This document shows, in pieces, positions 24,648-33,953 of a stretch of 52,358 nt of DNA (position 1 is the stretch's first letter; every line of letters starts with the position of its first letter). The stretch comes from Microvirga aerophila. Lineage in GTDB: Bacteria; Pseudomonadota; Alphaproteobacteria; Rhizobiales; Beijerinckiaceae. The notes under the pieces were generated by a model. The model was not told the origin of the DNA. It made no database searches and worked only from the letters and a program-made list of their open reading frames with translations. A program made the position numbers and the translations under genes. Location: assembly GCF_003332305.1 (NCBI RefSeq), contig NZ_QOIO01000041.1, forward strand, positions 1 to 52,358. Reading direction: 5' to 3'.

Positions 24648-25480
24648 CGATCCATTCGTCCCCGGTCATCAGCCTTCCGCGGATGAGCGTCACGAAAGAC
24701 GCATCTTCCGCCGGAGAGCGGGTGGTGCCGGAGGAAACACCTATCGCCTTGACCTATAACGGATCCACTCATGCGGTCATGATGGCGACACCTGCGGATC
24801 TCGAGGATTTTGCAGTTGGTTTCAGCCTGTCCGAGGGGATCATCGCATCCTCTGCGGACCTCGTTTCAACCGAGATCATTGAGCATGAACTCGGGTGCGA
24901 AGTCAGGATGTGGCTGTCGGAAGCGCGCGGAGGATCCTACCGGTCGCGGCGGCGGGCGCTTGCGGGCCCTGTCGGTTGCGGTCTCTGCGGGATCGAGTCC
25001 CTTGCCGAAGCGGCACGACCTGCACAAGTGGTGACCGGCAGCCTGCAGCTGCAGCCGGACATGATCATATCCGCCATGGCGGACTTGTCCGGAGCTCAGC
25101 GTCTGAATCGGGAGGTGAGGGCCATCCATGCCGCGGCCTTCTGGCATCCCAACCGGGGGCTCGTCGCGCTGCGCGAGGATGTGGGCCGTCACAATGCCCT
25201 CGACAAGCTGGCCGGAGCCCTTGCCAGGGCAGGGGAGCCAGGCACTGACGGAGCCGTACTGCTCACGAGCCGGGTCTCCGTGGAGATGGTGCAGAAAACC
25301 TCCCGGATGGGCGCGCCGATCCTCGTGGCGGTTTCCGCGCCGACCGCCCTGGCTGTGCGGGTTGCGGAACGTTGCGGGATTACACTCGCGGCGGTTGCGC
25401 GCGAGGATGCGTTCGAAGTGTTCACCCATCCTGGGCGCATCACGACCAGGGAACGAAGCTGCGCCGAGCTGATTGTGTAA
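24644..25480 (+). CDS. fdhD: FdhD formate dehydrogenase accessory sulfurtransferase
   Basis: Predicted 278-residue FdhD protein, which transfers sulfur from a cysteine desulfurase to the molybdenum cofactor of formate dehydrogenases. The sulfur-carrying cysteines are C112 and C115 in VGCGLCGIESL. The family segments EDFAVGFSLSEGII, REDVGRHNALDKL, VLLTSRVSVEMVQK and AVSAPTALAV are all present. The gene overlaps the upstream oxidoreductase by ATGA, so the two are translationally coupled, and this supports the formate-dehydrogenase character of the molybdoenzyme. Confidence 0.95.
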   Translation: MTIHSSPVISLPRMSVTKDASSAGERVVPEETPIALTYNGSTHAVMMATPADLEDFAVGFSLSEGIIASSADLVSTEIIEHELGCEVRMWLSEARGGSYRSRRRALAGPVGCGLCGIESLAEAARPAQVVTGSLQLQPDMIISAMADLSGAQRLNREVRAIHAAAFWHPNRGLVALREDVGRHNALDKLAGALARAGEPGTDGAVLLTSRVSVEMVQKTSRMGAPILVAVSAPTALAVRVAERCGITLAAVAREDAFEVFTHPGRITTRERSCAELIV

Positions 25481-25495
25481 ACAGCGAAGCTTCAC

Positions 25496-25514
25496 GCCGG
25501 ACCCAAAATCCGGC
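25496..25514 (+). terminator. Short hairpin between fdhD and actA
   Basis: GCCGGA (25496-25501) and TCCGGC (25509-25514) form a 6-bp stem with a 7-nt loop in the 60-base gap. It could attenuate transcription from fdhD into the act operon. No T-run follows. Confidence 0.4.
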
Positions 25515-25540
25515 CTAGAGAGGGATGCGCGGCACGGTCG

Positions 25541-26191
25541 ATGGCGCAGCTCTTCACACCCGCGGCCAGCACGGCTTTTCGAGTGCTTATCGTTCTCGCT
25601 CTCCTGGGGGCGGTGGCGACGGGAGTGATGGCCTATTTCTGGGCACGCGCCGACAGCACATGGAATATCGGGAAACCAGCAGAGCAGCCTGTTCCCTTCC
25701 GGCATGATCTTCACAACGGCGCGCTTGGAATCGACTGCCGCTATTGCCATTCGACTGTGGAAAGAGCGGCGGATGCGGGCATGCCGTCCGCCCAGACGTG
25801 CATGTCGTGCCATTCCCAGGTCTGGACGGGAGCGAGCGTTCTCGAGCCGGTCCGCTCCAGCTTCGCCCTTGGCCAGCCTATCGAATGGACCTCCGTCCAT
25901 CGCCTGCCGGACTATGTCTACTTCAACCATGCGGCTCATGTGACCAAGGGCGTGGCCTGCGAAACCTGCCATGGGCGCGTCGATCAGATGCCGAAGACGG
26001 TCAAGACCCAGACCCTGTCGATGGGCTGGTGCCTGGACTGTCACCGAGATCCAGCCGCTCATTTGCGGCCGCGGCAGGCGGTCTTCTCCATGGGCTACGA
26101 ACCTCACGGCAATGATCTGCCGGAGGATGTGCGGGTCTTCTACCGCGAGGCGTCCCGGCGTCTCACCAGCTGCAGCACCTGTCATCGGTAG
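25541..26191 (+). CDS. actA: Alternative complex III subunit ActA (pentaheme cytochrome c)
   Basis: Predicted 216-residue membrane-anchored multiheme cytochrome. One N-terminal hydrophobic segment (about residues 14-33) acts as uncleaved anchor, then five CxxCH heme sites follow at about 66-70, 87-91, 140-144, 164-168 and 211-215. ActA passes electrons within the quinol:cytochrome c (or oxidase) oxidoreductase known as alternative complex III. It is the first gene of an actABCDEF set with short spacings or overlaps. The last heme site falls on the final residues, as the protein ends CSTCHR. A better ribosome binding site (GAGAGGG) lies 14 bases before the ATG, farther than usual. Confidence 0.92.
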   Translation: MAQLFTPAASTAFRVLIVLALLGAVATGVMAYFWARADSTWNIGKPAEQPVPFRHDLHNGALGIDCRYCHSTVERAADAGMPSAQTCMSCHSQVWTGASVLEPVRSSFALGQPIEWTSVHRLPDYVYFNHAAHVTKGVACETCHGRVDQMPKTVKTQTLSMGWCLDCHRDPAAHLRPRQAVFSMGYEPHGNDLPEDVRVFYREASRRLTSCSTCHR

Positions 26192-26196
26192 AAGTG

Positions 26197-29100
26197 ATGA
26201 GCCAACATCCCCTCCCTGATCTCGAAGCCTTGAAAAACCGCCTCTCTGCGGAACAGGGTCCGCGCCTCTGGCGCAGCCTGGAGGAGCTGGCGGATCGGCC
26301 CGAGATTCAGCGATACCTGGAGGCGGAGTTCCCGGACATCATGCAGGTCTCGTCTGTCGATCGACGCACCCTGCTGCGCCTGATGGGGGCTTCCCTGGCC
26401 CTTGGAGGACTAGCTGCTTGCTCCGATGTTCAGAACGCAGCCGCGCCGCTTTTCTCCCAGAGCCGCAACATGCCGGGCTATACGCCAGGCGTCCCACTCA
26501 CTATCGCGACCTCTGTAGAATTGAACGGCTATGGCCGCGGCGTCCTCGTCAAGGTGCAGGAAGGGCGTCCGATCAAGATCGAGGGCAATCCCCTCCATCC
26601 CGCAAGCCTTGGCGCAACGGACGTATTCGCCCAAGCCGAGATCCTGTCGCTCTACGATCCTGACCGGTCCGGAACCCCGCTCCAGAACGGCGTTTCCCGA
26701 GGCTGGGAGGAGGTCACGCAGTTCATCCGTCCGGTTCGCAACGAGCTCGTGGTCGAGGAGGGACGGGGACTGCACGTCCTGATGCCGCCGACTTCGTCGC
26801 CGACCCTGCGCCGGCTGGTCAGTCAGGCGCAGCAGCTCTTTCCCCACGCCCAGTGGTATTCCTACCTGCCGATCGACGACGACAACCGCCGCGCCGGCGC
26901 AATGGCGGTGTTCGGGCGCGAGATCGAGCCGGTCTACGACCTGACGCAGGCTGATGTGGTCGTAACCTTCGGCGGCGACCTCTTTGCCGAGGAGCCCGGG
27001 CATATTCGTTACGCAGCCGATTATCAGCAGCGCCGCAGGGCGCAGGACCGCTCGCTTCCACGCCTCTTCGCCATTGAGACCCGCCCAAGCCTCGTTGGAG
27101 CCCGGGCCGACGAGCGCTTCGCACTTCGGCCCAGGGATATCGCGGCTTTCGTGCAAGCGCTTGCGGCGGCGCTCGCTACGGATGCCCCCTCGCCATCGGA
27201 CGTTCATCCGGGCGTAGCCCGGGTGGCGAGGGAGTTGCGCAAGACCGGCCCGCGCGGGCTCGTTGCCGCGGGCCGCGAGCAGCCGCCCCGCGTTCACGCG
27301 CTCGCCTTTGAAATCAACGCACGGCTCGGGGCCTTCGGGACGACGATCATGGCCATAGATCCCGTGCGGCCAACATTCGGGCAGCCGATCGCCGAACTCG
27401 CAGGTGCAATCGCGGCGGGTCGCGTCTCCCGGTTGATCATTCTGGGAGGCAATCCTGCTTATAGCGCTCCCGCCGATCTCCAGATTGCTGATCTGATACG
27501 GCGCGTGCCGCTGTCCCTGCATCTCGGCCAGCATCACGACGAGACGGCCGCAGCCTGCCAATGGCACATCCCAGAGACCCATGCTCTCGAAAGCTGGGGT
27601 GATCTGCGAGCGTTCTACGGCACGATCGGACTGCGCCAGCCGGCCGCTCAGCCGTTGAAGCCGGGCCTCAGCGCGGAGGAATTCCTCGGACTTATGGCCG
27701 GGCAGGTGGCCGACGGGCGCGCTCTCGTTCAAGCCACATGGCGCGAGGCTTGGGGCGGCGCTTTCGAGGAGCGTTGGAACCGGGTGTTAGAGGACGGCGT
27801 CGTGGAGAATTCCGCACTGCCGCCGGTCGAGATATCCGCTCGCACCGATTGGGATGCGGGATCCAAAGAACCCATTGCATCAGCCGGCATCGACGTGGTC
27901 TTCGCACCCGACCCATCGGTCTGGGATGGACGCTATGCCAATAACGGTTGGCTGCAGGAACTTCCAAAACCTCTGACGAAGCAGGTTTGGGGCAATGCGG
28001 CGTTGATGGCGCCTGACACCGCGGAGCTGTTCGGACTCTCATCGGGCGATGCAATCGATCTTTCCGTTAATGGCCGTGTGATGCGGGCCCCCGTGTGGGT
28101 GCAGCCCGGCCACGCGCCCGGCTCCGTGACGCTTCCCCTGGGCTACGGCCGTTTGCGGGCCGGACGCATCGGCAATGAGGTCGGATTCGACGCTTATGCG
28201 CTGCGCACCTCTGATCGACCGTGGGCTGCCACGGGCGAGATAAAGGTGGTGGGTGAGCATATCGGGTTGGTGACGACGCAGCACCACCATGCGCTTCAGA
28301 CACAGGATATCGTCCGCATCGTCGCGCCGGGTCGGGCGCTCGAGCCGGCCGATGTGGCGCAGCCATCCCTTTATCCGGAATGGTCCTATCCCGATCATGC
28401 CTGGGGCATGGCCATCGACCTCGATGCGTGCATCGGCTGCAATGCCTGCGTGATCGCCTGTCAGGCGGAGAACAACATCGCGGTCGTCGGCCCGGAGGAG
28501 GTGGCGAAGGGCAGGGAGATGCACTGGCTGCGCGTGGACCGCTACTATGCTGGAGACCCGGCTGATCCGAGCACCTATTTCCAACCCGTCCCCTGTATGC
28601 ACTGCGAGAAGGCTCCTTGCGAGGTGGTTTGTCCCGTCAACGCGACGGTGCACTCGTCCGAAGGCCTCAATGACATGGTCTATAACCGCTGCATCGGAAC
28701 GCGAACCTGCTCGAACAACTGTCCGTACAAGGTTCGCCGTTTCAACTTCGTCGACTATCAGGGCGCCGAGTACGCCACCTCTCCGGAGGCCGCCAACCCT
28801 CATGTGACGGTCCGGGACCGCGGCGTCATGGAAAAGTGCACCTACTGCGTCCAGCGGATAGGCGCCGCCCGCGCCGATGCCCGCATCGACGAGCGGCGTC
28901 TGCGCGACGGCGAGGTCGCAACTGCCTGCCAGCAGGCTTGCCCAACTCAAGCCATCGTGTTCGGGGACATCAACGACCCCGAGAGTTCCGTCAGCCGTCT
29001 CAAGCGCAGCCCCCGCAACTACGCCCTGCTCGGAGCGCTGAACACTCAGCCCCGAACCACATACCTGGCCCGGGTGGAAAACCCGGCTGATGAGGGGTGA
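26197..29100 (+). CDS. actB: Alternative complex III subunit ActB (molybdopterin-like plus Fe-S fusion)
   Basis: Predicted 967-residue periplasm-facing subunit. A twin-arginine signal (DRRTLLRLMGASLALGGLAAC, about residues 54-74) ends in a lipobox-like LAAC. Residues 90-720 resemble a molybdopterin oxidoreductase without clear cofactor ligands, as known for ActB. From C745 a ferredoxin-type domain begins, with CIGCNACVIAC, CMHCEKAPCEVVC, CIGTRTCSNNC and CTYC...CQQAC clusters, enough for several [4Fe-4S]/[3Fe-4S] centres. The gene follows actA by 5 bases. I start at the ATG (26197) rather than the adjacent GTG (26194). Confidence 0.92.
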   Translation: MSQHPLPDLEALKNRLSAEQGPRLWRSLEELADRPEIQRYLEAEFPDIMQVSSVDRRTLLRLMGASLALGGLAACSDVQNAAAPLFSQSRNMPGYTPGVPLTIATSVELNGYGRGVLVKVQEGRPIKIEGNPLHPASLGATDVFAQAEILSLYDPDRSGTPLQNGVSRGWEEVTQFIRPVRNELVVEEGRGLHVLMPPTSSPTLRRLVSQAQQLFPHAQWYSYLPIDDDNRRAGAMAVFGREIEPVYDLTQADVVVTFGGDLFAEEPGHIRYAADYQQRRRAQDRSLPRLFAIETRPSLVGARADERFALRPRDIAAFVQALAAALATDAPSPSDVHPGVARVARELRKTGPRGLVAAGREQPPRVHALAFEINARLGAFGTTIMAIDPVRPTFGQPIAELAGAIAAGRVSRLIILGGNPAYSAPADLQIADLIRRVPLSLHLGQHHDETAAACQWHIPETHALESWGDLRAFYGTIGLRQPAAQPLKPGLSAEEFLGLMAGQVADGRALVQATWREAWGGAFEERWNRVLEDGVVENSALPPVEISARTDWDAGSKEPIASAGIDVVFAPDPSVWDGRYANNGWLQELPKPLTKQVWGNAALMAPDTAELFGLSSGDAIDLSVNGRVMRAPVWVQPGHAPGSVTLPLGYGRLRAGRIGNEVGFDAYALRTSDRPWAATGEIKVVGEHIGLVTTQHHHALQTQDIVRIVAPGRALEPADVAQPSLYPEWSYPDHAWGMAIDLDACIGCNACVIACQAENNIAVVGPEEVAKGREMHWLRVDRYYAGDPADPSTYFQPVPCMHCEKAPCEVVCPVNATVHSSEGLNDMVYNRCIGTRTCSNNCPYKVRRFNFVDYQGAEYATSPEAANPHVTVRDRGVMEKCTYCVQRIGAARADARIDERRLRDGEVATACQQACPTQAIVFGDINDPESSVSRLKRSPRNYALLGALNTQPRTTYLARVENPADEG

Positions 29101-29104
29101 CCGG

Positions 29105-30418
29105 ATGGAAGCCCCAACACACGCGGTCACGCGGCGGATTGCGGAGATTCCTCTCTCCGGTCATTTCGGATGGAAATGGTGGATCGCGCTCCTGATATCA
29201 ACCGGTCTCGTGCTGCTGCTCGGCTATACCCTGGCGGCTGTCACGTTCATCGGGGTCGGCGTCTGGGGCGTCAACATCCCGTTCGTCTGGGGCTTCGATC
29301 TGATCAACTATGCCTGGTGGATCGGCATCGCCAATGGCGCGAGCCTCTTTGCAGCCACTCTCGTTCTGCGCCGCCACGATTTGCGAACAGCAGTCAACCG
29401 CTTTGCCGAAGGCGTCGCGTTCTTTGCCGTCATCTGCGCGGGGATCTTCCCGATCTTCCATCTGGGTCGCCCCTGGCTGTTTTACTGGGTATTCCCTTAC
29501 CCGGCGACCTTCGAGGTCTGGCCGCAGTTCCGCAGCACTCTGACCTGGGATTTCTGGGCGATCAGCACCCACGCCATCGTCACCAGTCTTCTCTGGTATG
29601 TGGGTCTGATCCCGGATCTCGCGACCTTGCGCGACCGCGCCAGGACAAAGTTGGCGCAGCGAATTTATGGGGTATTCGCCCTCGGCTGGCGCGGCTCCGT
29701 ATGGCATTGGGCTTATCACCAGCGTGCCTATCGCCTCGTCGCCATCCTGGTCTTGCCTTTGATCCTGATCATGCAGAGCACCGTCGCGTTCGAGTTTGCC
29801 GTGACACTTGTTCCCGACTGGCACGAGACGCGCCAGCCGCTTCATTTCGTGGCGACGGGTCTGGCGCAGGGATTGTCCATCGTGCTTCTCGTGGCTGTCC
29901 TGCTGCGGTGGAGCCTGCGTCTCGAACGCTACATCGACGACGAGGACATCGATCTGCTGGGCAAGCTCGTCCTCGCAACCGCGCTCGTGTCGGGCTACCT
30001 CTACCTGGATGAGATTGCCGCGGCTCTCCTGACAGGCGGAAAGGCCTGGGAGGCCATCTATCACCGGATGACCGGCGACTATTCTGGTCTTTATTGGACC
30101 GCGATCGTCTACAGCGTTCTGATCCCGCAGCTGTTCTGGTTGAAGCTCGCCCGGCAAAGCGTCATTGCGGGAGTGTTCGTCGGTATCTCAATCGGCGTCG
30201 GCGTCTGGTTTGATCGCTTCTCGATCATCATCGGCGGACTTCAGACGGACTACCTCCCGTCTGTGTGGCGCACCTACAGCCCGACCCTTTCCGAGACCGG
30301 ACTTTTCCTGGGCACCATTGGGCTTTTTGCGGCCCTTTTGCTGCTCTTCGTGCGCTTCCTGCCTGTGGTCTCCATGTTCGAGTCGCGGCACGACGAACAT
30401 GAGGAGAAGTCCTCATGA
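29105..30418 (+). CDS. actC: Alternative complex III subunit ActC (NrfD-like quinol site)
   Basis: Predicted 437-residue inner-membrane protein of the NrfD/PsrC family with about ten transmembrane segments (for example WIALLISTGLVLLLGYTLA, FAVICAGIFPIFHLGRPWL). In known complex III structures ActC holds the quinol-binding site near the ActB Fe-S centres. The motif IFHLGRPW is typical of NrfD proteins. The start at 29105 has GAGGGG upstream; an ATG at 29090 would overlap actB by 11 bases. The stop overlaps actD (ATGA). Confidence 0.93.
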   Translation: MEAPTHAVTRRIAEIPLSGHFGWKWWIALLISTGLVLLLGYTLAAVTFIGVGVWGVNIPFVWGFDLINYAWWIGIANGASLFAATLVLRRHDLRTAVNRFAEGVAFFAVICAGIFPIFHLGRPWLFYWVFPYPATFEVWPQFRSTLTWDFWAISTHAIVTSLLWYVGLIPDLATLRDRARTKLAQRIYGVFALGWRGSVWHWAYHQRAYRLVAILVLPLILIMQSTVAFEFAVTLVPDWHETRQPLHFVATGLAQGLSIVLLVAVLLRWSLRLERYIDDEDIDLLGKLVLATALVSGYLYLDEIAAALLTGGKAWEAIYHRMTGDYSGLYWTAIVYSVLIPQLFWLKLARQSVIAGVFVGISIGVGVWFDRFSIIIGGLQTDYLPSVWRTYSPTLSETGLFLGTIGLFAALLLLFVRFLPVVSMFESRHDEHEEKSS

Positions 30419-30954
30419 CGGAACCGCTCTACGGCATCATGGCGGAATTCGGGACGCCCAAGGCCCTGGAGAATGCCGTCAAGGCATCGAAGCTCGCCGG
30501 CTACACGAAGCTGGACGCGTTCAGTCCCTTCCCGCTTTCGGACGTAGCCAAGGTACTCGACGTTCGCACGAGGGCGATCCCGTGGATCGCTTTCGTGGCG
30601 GGGCTCGTCGGGGCCGCCATTCAGTATGGCTCGCAGTATTGGATGAACGCCGTTGACTACCCGATCAATGTCGGCGGCCGGCCCCTCGACAGCTGGCCCG
30701 CCTTCATTCCGTCGACGCTGATCGTCGCTATTCTATGGGCCGGTCTTGCGACGCTCCTCGGCCTCCTTCTCATTCTGCGGTTGCCCCGGCTGCATCATCC
30801 GGTCTTCGCGGTGCCGGGTTTCGAGCGCGCCTCGGGGGATCGGTTCTTCCTTTGCATCTCGAGCGATGATCCGCTTTTTGAACCTGGCGCTGCCTGGGAT
30901 TTTCTACAAACCCTTTCGCCCCAGAGAGTTCGAGAGGTTCCGGCATGCGGATAG
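30415..30954 (+). CDS. actD: Alternative complex III subunit ActD (DUF3341)
   Basis: Predicted 179-residue protein with a cytoplasmic N-terminal DUF3341 domain (YGIMAEFGTPKALENAVKASKLAGYTK), two transmembrane segments (WIAFVAGLVGAAIQY about 59-75 and LIVAILWAGLATLLGLLLI about 103-123), and a C-terminal soluble part. ActD is a structural, cofactor-free subunit. It overlaps actC by 4 bases and actE by 10 bases, indicating strict co-translation. Confidence 0.9.
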   Translation: MTEPLYGIMAEFGTPKALENAVKASKLAGYTKLDAFSPFPLSDVAKVLDVRTRAIPWIAFVAGLVGAAIQYGSQYWMNAVDYPINVGGRPLDSWPAFIPSTLIVAILWAGLATLLGLLLILRLPRLHHPVFAVPGFERASGDRFFLCISSDDPLFEPGAAWDFLQTLSPQRVREVPACG

Positions 30955-31442
30955 CTGTCGTCGCCGTCGGTGCGGCTCTCCTGGCAGGGTGTGATTCCGG
31001 CACCGAGGAAAGGGCGTCCATTGCCTCGACGCGCGCCGTGCAGCGCGCCTATCTGCCTGCTCCTCCGGGCACGGTCCCCAGGGGTTCTGCCGCACAGGCG
31101 GCCGCCCTCGCGCCGCCTGGGCCGGAGGTCACGCCAGCCTTTGTGGCCAGGGGCGAGAAGCGCTTTCGGGCGTTCTGTTCGCCATGCCACGGCATGAGCG
31201 GACGCGGCGACGGCACGGTCGTGTCCCGCGGTTTTCCACCGCCGCCGTCCTATCACGAGGAACGCATCCGTGAACTCTCGCCGGAACACATCGTGTCGGT
31301 GATCACCCATGGCAAAGGCAGGATGTTCCCCTATGCGGATCGCGTTCTGCCCGAGGACCGCTGGGCCATCGCGCATTACGTGAAAACGCTTCAGGCGCGC
31401 GAGGTGGACCCAGCATCCAGCCAAGAGGCCCCAACTCCATGA
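30945..31442 (+). CDS. actE: Alternative complex III subunit ActE (lipoprotein cytochrome c)
   Basis: Predicted 165-residue monoheme cytochrome c. The signal sequence ends in lipobox LLAGC, so C16 would be lipidated and anchor the protein to the outer face of the inner membrane. The heme site is CSPCH at 78-82, and a Met (GRMFPY) downstream is a candidate axial ligand. ActE is thought to hand electrons to the terminal oxidase or a soluble cytochrome. It overlaps actD by 10 bases and actF by 4. Confidence 0.9.
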   Translation: MRIAVVAVGAALLAGCDSGTEERASIASTRAVQRAYLPAPPGTVPRGSAAQAAALAPPGPEVTPAFVARGEKRFRAFCSPCHGMSGRGDGTVVSRGFPPPPSYHEERIRELSPEHIVSVITHGKGRMFPYADRVLPEDRWAIAHYVKTLQAREVDPASSQEAPTP

Positions 31443-32389
31443 GCACGGTGCAGGCCCTTTACGTCGCCTTCGTGGGTCTGGCGGGTGTGGCGATGGGCAG
31501 CCTGGGCCTGCTGATGCTCGGGCACCTAATGAGCAAGCACTGGCTTGCCCCTGTGCGCGCTGAAGCGGAAGCCGCCGCGCTCACGATGCCTGTCCTGCTG
31601 CTCGTCGGAATCCCCCTTGCTTTTAGCTTGGAGCAGCTTTTTCCGTGGGCAGGGCAGGATCTCGATTTGCCAGCGGCGCGCGCGACCTTTCTCAGCCCGG
31701 GCTTCTTCATTCTCAGAAGCGCCTTCTATCTCGCTGTCTCAACCGGAATTGCCCTTTGGTTGATCCACACCCGAAGCGTGCGCCGGACAAGCGCAATCGG
31801 CTTGGCACTGCTGGCGCCCGTCATGACGTTCGCGGCTTATGACTGGGTTCTGTCCCGGGAGCCTCAATGGTGGTCCAGCCTGTTCGGCTTCGCCTTCGCG
31901 ACCAGCCAGCTTCTCGCGGCACTCGCAGGTGCAATCCTGATCACCCTGCTGAAAACCGAACCCGCCTCCCCGAAGCGAATGGTGAGTCTGGAGAGGGCGT
32001 TGCTGACCTTGGCTCTGCTGACGGTCTGGACATGGTTCAGCCAGTTCCTCATCGTGTGGCTCACAAACCTGCCGCACGAGGCCGCATGGTATGTGCGGCG
32101 CGCGGACCAGTGGAGCCTCGGAGTCTTGGGCTTCGCGGTCATCACGATGTTTACGGCGATCGTCGTGCTGGTGCCATCAGGTGTCAGCCGCATCGGAATG
32201 ATCCTGGGCAGCGCGCTCGTCCTCCTGCATCACGGGGCTCATATGATCTGGATCCTTCGTCCGGAGGGTGGAACCTCTTGGCCCGGTCTCGGACTGGCCT
32301 TTGGAGCAGCAGGCATCTGGATCGCGGTCTTCTCGGCCGTCATGCGATCTCGGCCCACCTATGCGGAAGAGGCGGCCGAAGCGCCTTAG
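31439..32389 (+). CDS. actF: Alternative complex III subunit ActF (short form)
   Basis: Predicted 316-residue integral membrane protein with about nine hydrophobic segments, last gene of the act set. ActF is a NrfD-like paralogue of ActC. Its usual length is over 400 residues, so this form is short, as far as I recall the family; no frameshift or truncation is apparent because the frame starts with ATGA overlap to actE and ends cleanly. Its stop codon overlaps by 4 bases the stop of the convergent cytochrome c gene (CTTAG at 32385-32389). Confidence 0.82.
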   Translation: MSTVQALYVAFVGLAGVAMGSLGLLMLGHLMSKHWLAPVRAEAEAAALTMPVLLLVGIPLAFSLEQLFPWAGQDLDLPAARATFLSPGFFILRSAFYLAVSTGIALWLIHTRSVRRTSAIGLALLAPVMTFAAYDWVLSREPQWWSSLFGFAFATSQLLAALAGAILITLLKTEPASPKRMVSLERALLTLALLTVWTWFSQFLIVWLTNLPHEAAWYVRRADQWSLGVLGFAVITMFTAIVVLVPSGVSRIGMILGSALVLLHHGAHMIWILRPEGGTSWPGLGLAFGAAGIWIAVFSAVMRSRPTYAEEAAEAP

Positions 32390-32928
32390 CTTTTCGGCTC
32401 CTTGGACAGGTCGGGGGCGATCCGGCGCGTACGAGGCGTCGTCTCCGATGCGTCGGTGGCTGGGGCATCCAGATCGGTCATTGCCTTGTCCGGTTCCCGC
32501 AAGGGAAGCGGCGGATCCGGCGGGTAGACCCGCAAGTCCTCGCGGCCGAGGGTGTAAAGATAAGCGGCGACATGGCGAGCCTCGGCCTCTGTGAGGCCTT
32601 GGGCCGGCATCCCGGTGCCGAGTTTGAGCGCCACCGGGTCCAAGAGCCATGCAACCAGATGCTGTGGGGTGTTGGGCAGAAAGCCCGCGAGGAGGTGCTG
32701 CTGGGCATAGTTGCGCAGCTCAGGTCCGACTTTGCCTCGCGCTCCCCGAACTCCGTCAATCGTATGACAGGCGCCGCAACCGAAAGCCTGGATGAGGCCG
32801 CGTCCCTGTTCAGGGTCGCTATCCGCGATCCTGAGAGGAGAAACCCGGTCATCCGGCGCGTCGCTACACGCCGCCATGCCGTTGAGGCCGACGATCGTCA
32901 TGATCAGAATCAAGGGCCGCACGCTCAT
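32386..32928 (-). CDS. Lipoprotein class I cytochrome c
   Basis: Predicted 180-residue monoheme cytochrome c. The signal sequence (MSVRPLILIMTIVG) ends in a lipobox-like MAAC, giving lipidated C21. The heme site is CGACH at 51-55 and the probable axial Met is M107 (GTGMPAQGL). The C-terminal 50 residues are polar and proline-rich. Start ATG at 32928 overlaps the ctaG stop (ATGA), so the two are one operon. A much longer in-frame extension (to 33195) lies inside ctaG and is a shadow. Its place between complex III and the caa3 oxidase suggests that it carries electrons between them. Confidence 0.86.
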   Translation of the reverse strand: MSVRPLILIMTIVGLNGMAACSDAPDDRVSPLRIADSDPEQGRGLIQAFGCGACHTIDGVRGARGKVGPELRNYAQQHLLAGFLPNTPQHLVAWLLDPVALKLGTGMPAQGLTEAEARHVAAYLYTLGREDLRVYPPDPPLPLREPDKAMTDLDAPATDASETTPRTRRIAPDLSKEPKS

Positions 32929-33851
32929 CAATTCGTATCCAGTGCCTCCGAAGCGCCAACCTTCGGCCGCGGGACCCGTTCCGATCGGGGCGGCGTAAGC
33001 AGCCGAAAGGCCATGGCGAGGCCTGCCAGGAGGTAGATGGCGCACATGGGAAGGGACATGATCGCCCCGGCGAGCTGCTGATCCTCCAACGGGCTCATTC
33101 CCCAGGAGAGAGGCTCCGGCGAGCGATACAGCGCCTGACGGGCGAAGCTGAGGAGAGCGCTCAGCAGGCCGCTCTGCAGCAGCGTCATGAAGCACGCGAT
33201 AAGCGCCGCCGCTGCGGCTTCACGGCCCGAGACCGCCTTGATGACCGCGCGCCAGAAAAGGAGGGCAGTGCCGAAGAACAGCATGTGCTCGAGCCAATGC
33301 AGCCAATCTGCCGCGACAGCCGCATCGAAGAGCGCCGGGTTATGCCAGATCCAAAGCGCCGCCATGTGAATGACGGCAGCGGGAATGGGTTTTGCCAATG
33401 GAGACAGGAAGGCAAACCCCCGCCTCATCCTTCGCTGGCGCGGAAGACTGCGTCGCCAGCCCTCGGGAAGCCCCCAAAGCCATGCGACCTCCGGCTTGCC
33501 GAGAACGAGAAGTGGCGGAGCAACCGTAATTAACAGAATGTGCTGCACCATATGAGCCGACAGCAGGGGCTTGGCGAGCCCTTCCAGGGGAGACAGAAGT
33601 GCCACGATGAGGAGGAGCATTCCGGCGCCGAAGCAGAGGATCTGTCTCGGACCAAATCCGGGCGGAAAACGGCCCAGTCTTTGCCGCAGGCGCCAGACGC
33701 CGCGCCCGAAAAGGATGCCGGACAGGCTCAAAGGGACCGTCACCAAGGGGTCGGCCGACCACGCGCTCCAGAGGCCGCCTAAATCGTGTGGGATGCTCCC
33801 GTGAGCCCGGGCGGGGTGGCTGGCCATGAGCGCGGGTAGTCCCGCGACCAT
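32928..33851 (-). CDS. ctaG: CtaG, cytochrome c oxidase assembly factor (caa3 type)
   Basis: Predicted 307-residue inner-membrane protein of the caa3_CtaG family, needed for metal-centre assembly of cytochrome c oxidase. It has about seven transmembrane segments, and conserved histidines in SAHMVQHILLI and WLHWLEHMLFFGTALLFW. The start is uncertain. ATG at 33851 gives a signal-like N-terminus (MVAGLPALMASHPARAHG), but GGAAGGA lies 13 bases upstream. An in-frame ATG at 33977 would overlap the divergent coxB start by 24 bases, so I reject it. It is encoded opposite to the oxidase it presumably serves. Confidence 0.85.
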   Translation of the reverse strand: MVAGLPALMASHPARAHGSIPHDLGGLWSAWSADPLVTVPLSLSGILFGRGVWRLRQRLGRFPPGFGPRQILCFGAGMLLLIVALLSPLEGLAKPLLSAHMVQHILLITVAPPLLVLGKPEVAWLWGLPEGWRRSLPRQRRMRRGFAFLSPLAKPIPAAVIHMAALWIWHNPALFDAAVAADWLHWLEHMLFFGTALLFWRAVIKAVSGREAAAAALIACFMTLLQSGLLSALLSFARQALYRSPEPLSWGMSPLEDQQLAGAIMSLPMCAIYLLAGLAMAFRLLTPPRSERVPRPKVGASEALDTN

Positions 33852-33953
33852 CTTCAGCCATGAATCCTTCCGACTGTTCGGGAGGCTTTTGACGGAACCA
33901 ACTCTCACGGCCAAGCTTGTCTTTTCAACGCATGCAGGACTGATGTAGGGCGG

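Noticed and set aside
22335..25480. Respiratory membrane-bound formate dehydrogenase operon
   Set aside because: No iron-sulfur beta subunit, cytochrome b subunit or twin-arginine signal; the enzyme belongs to the FdhF/YdeP group.
33340..33861. Minus-strand frame of 173 codons with a good ribosome binding site (GGAAGGA) overlapping ctaG
   Set aside because: The product is arginine/proline-rich without domain resemblance, and ctaG in the other frame is clearly a real membrane protein; the ribosome binding site probably serves ctaG.
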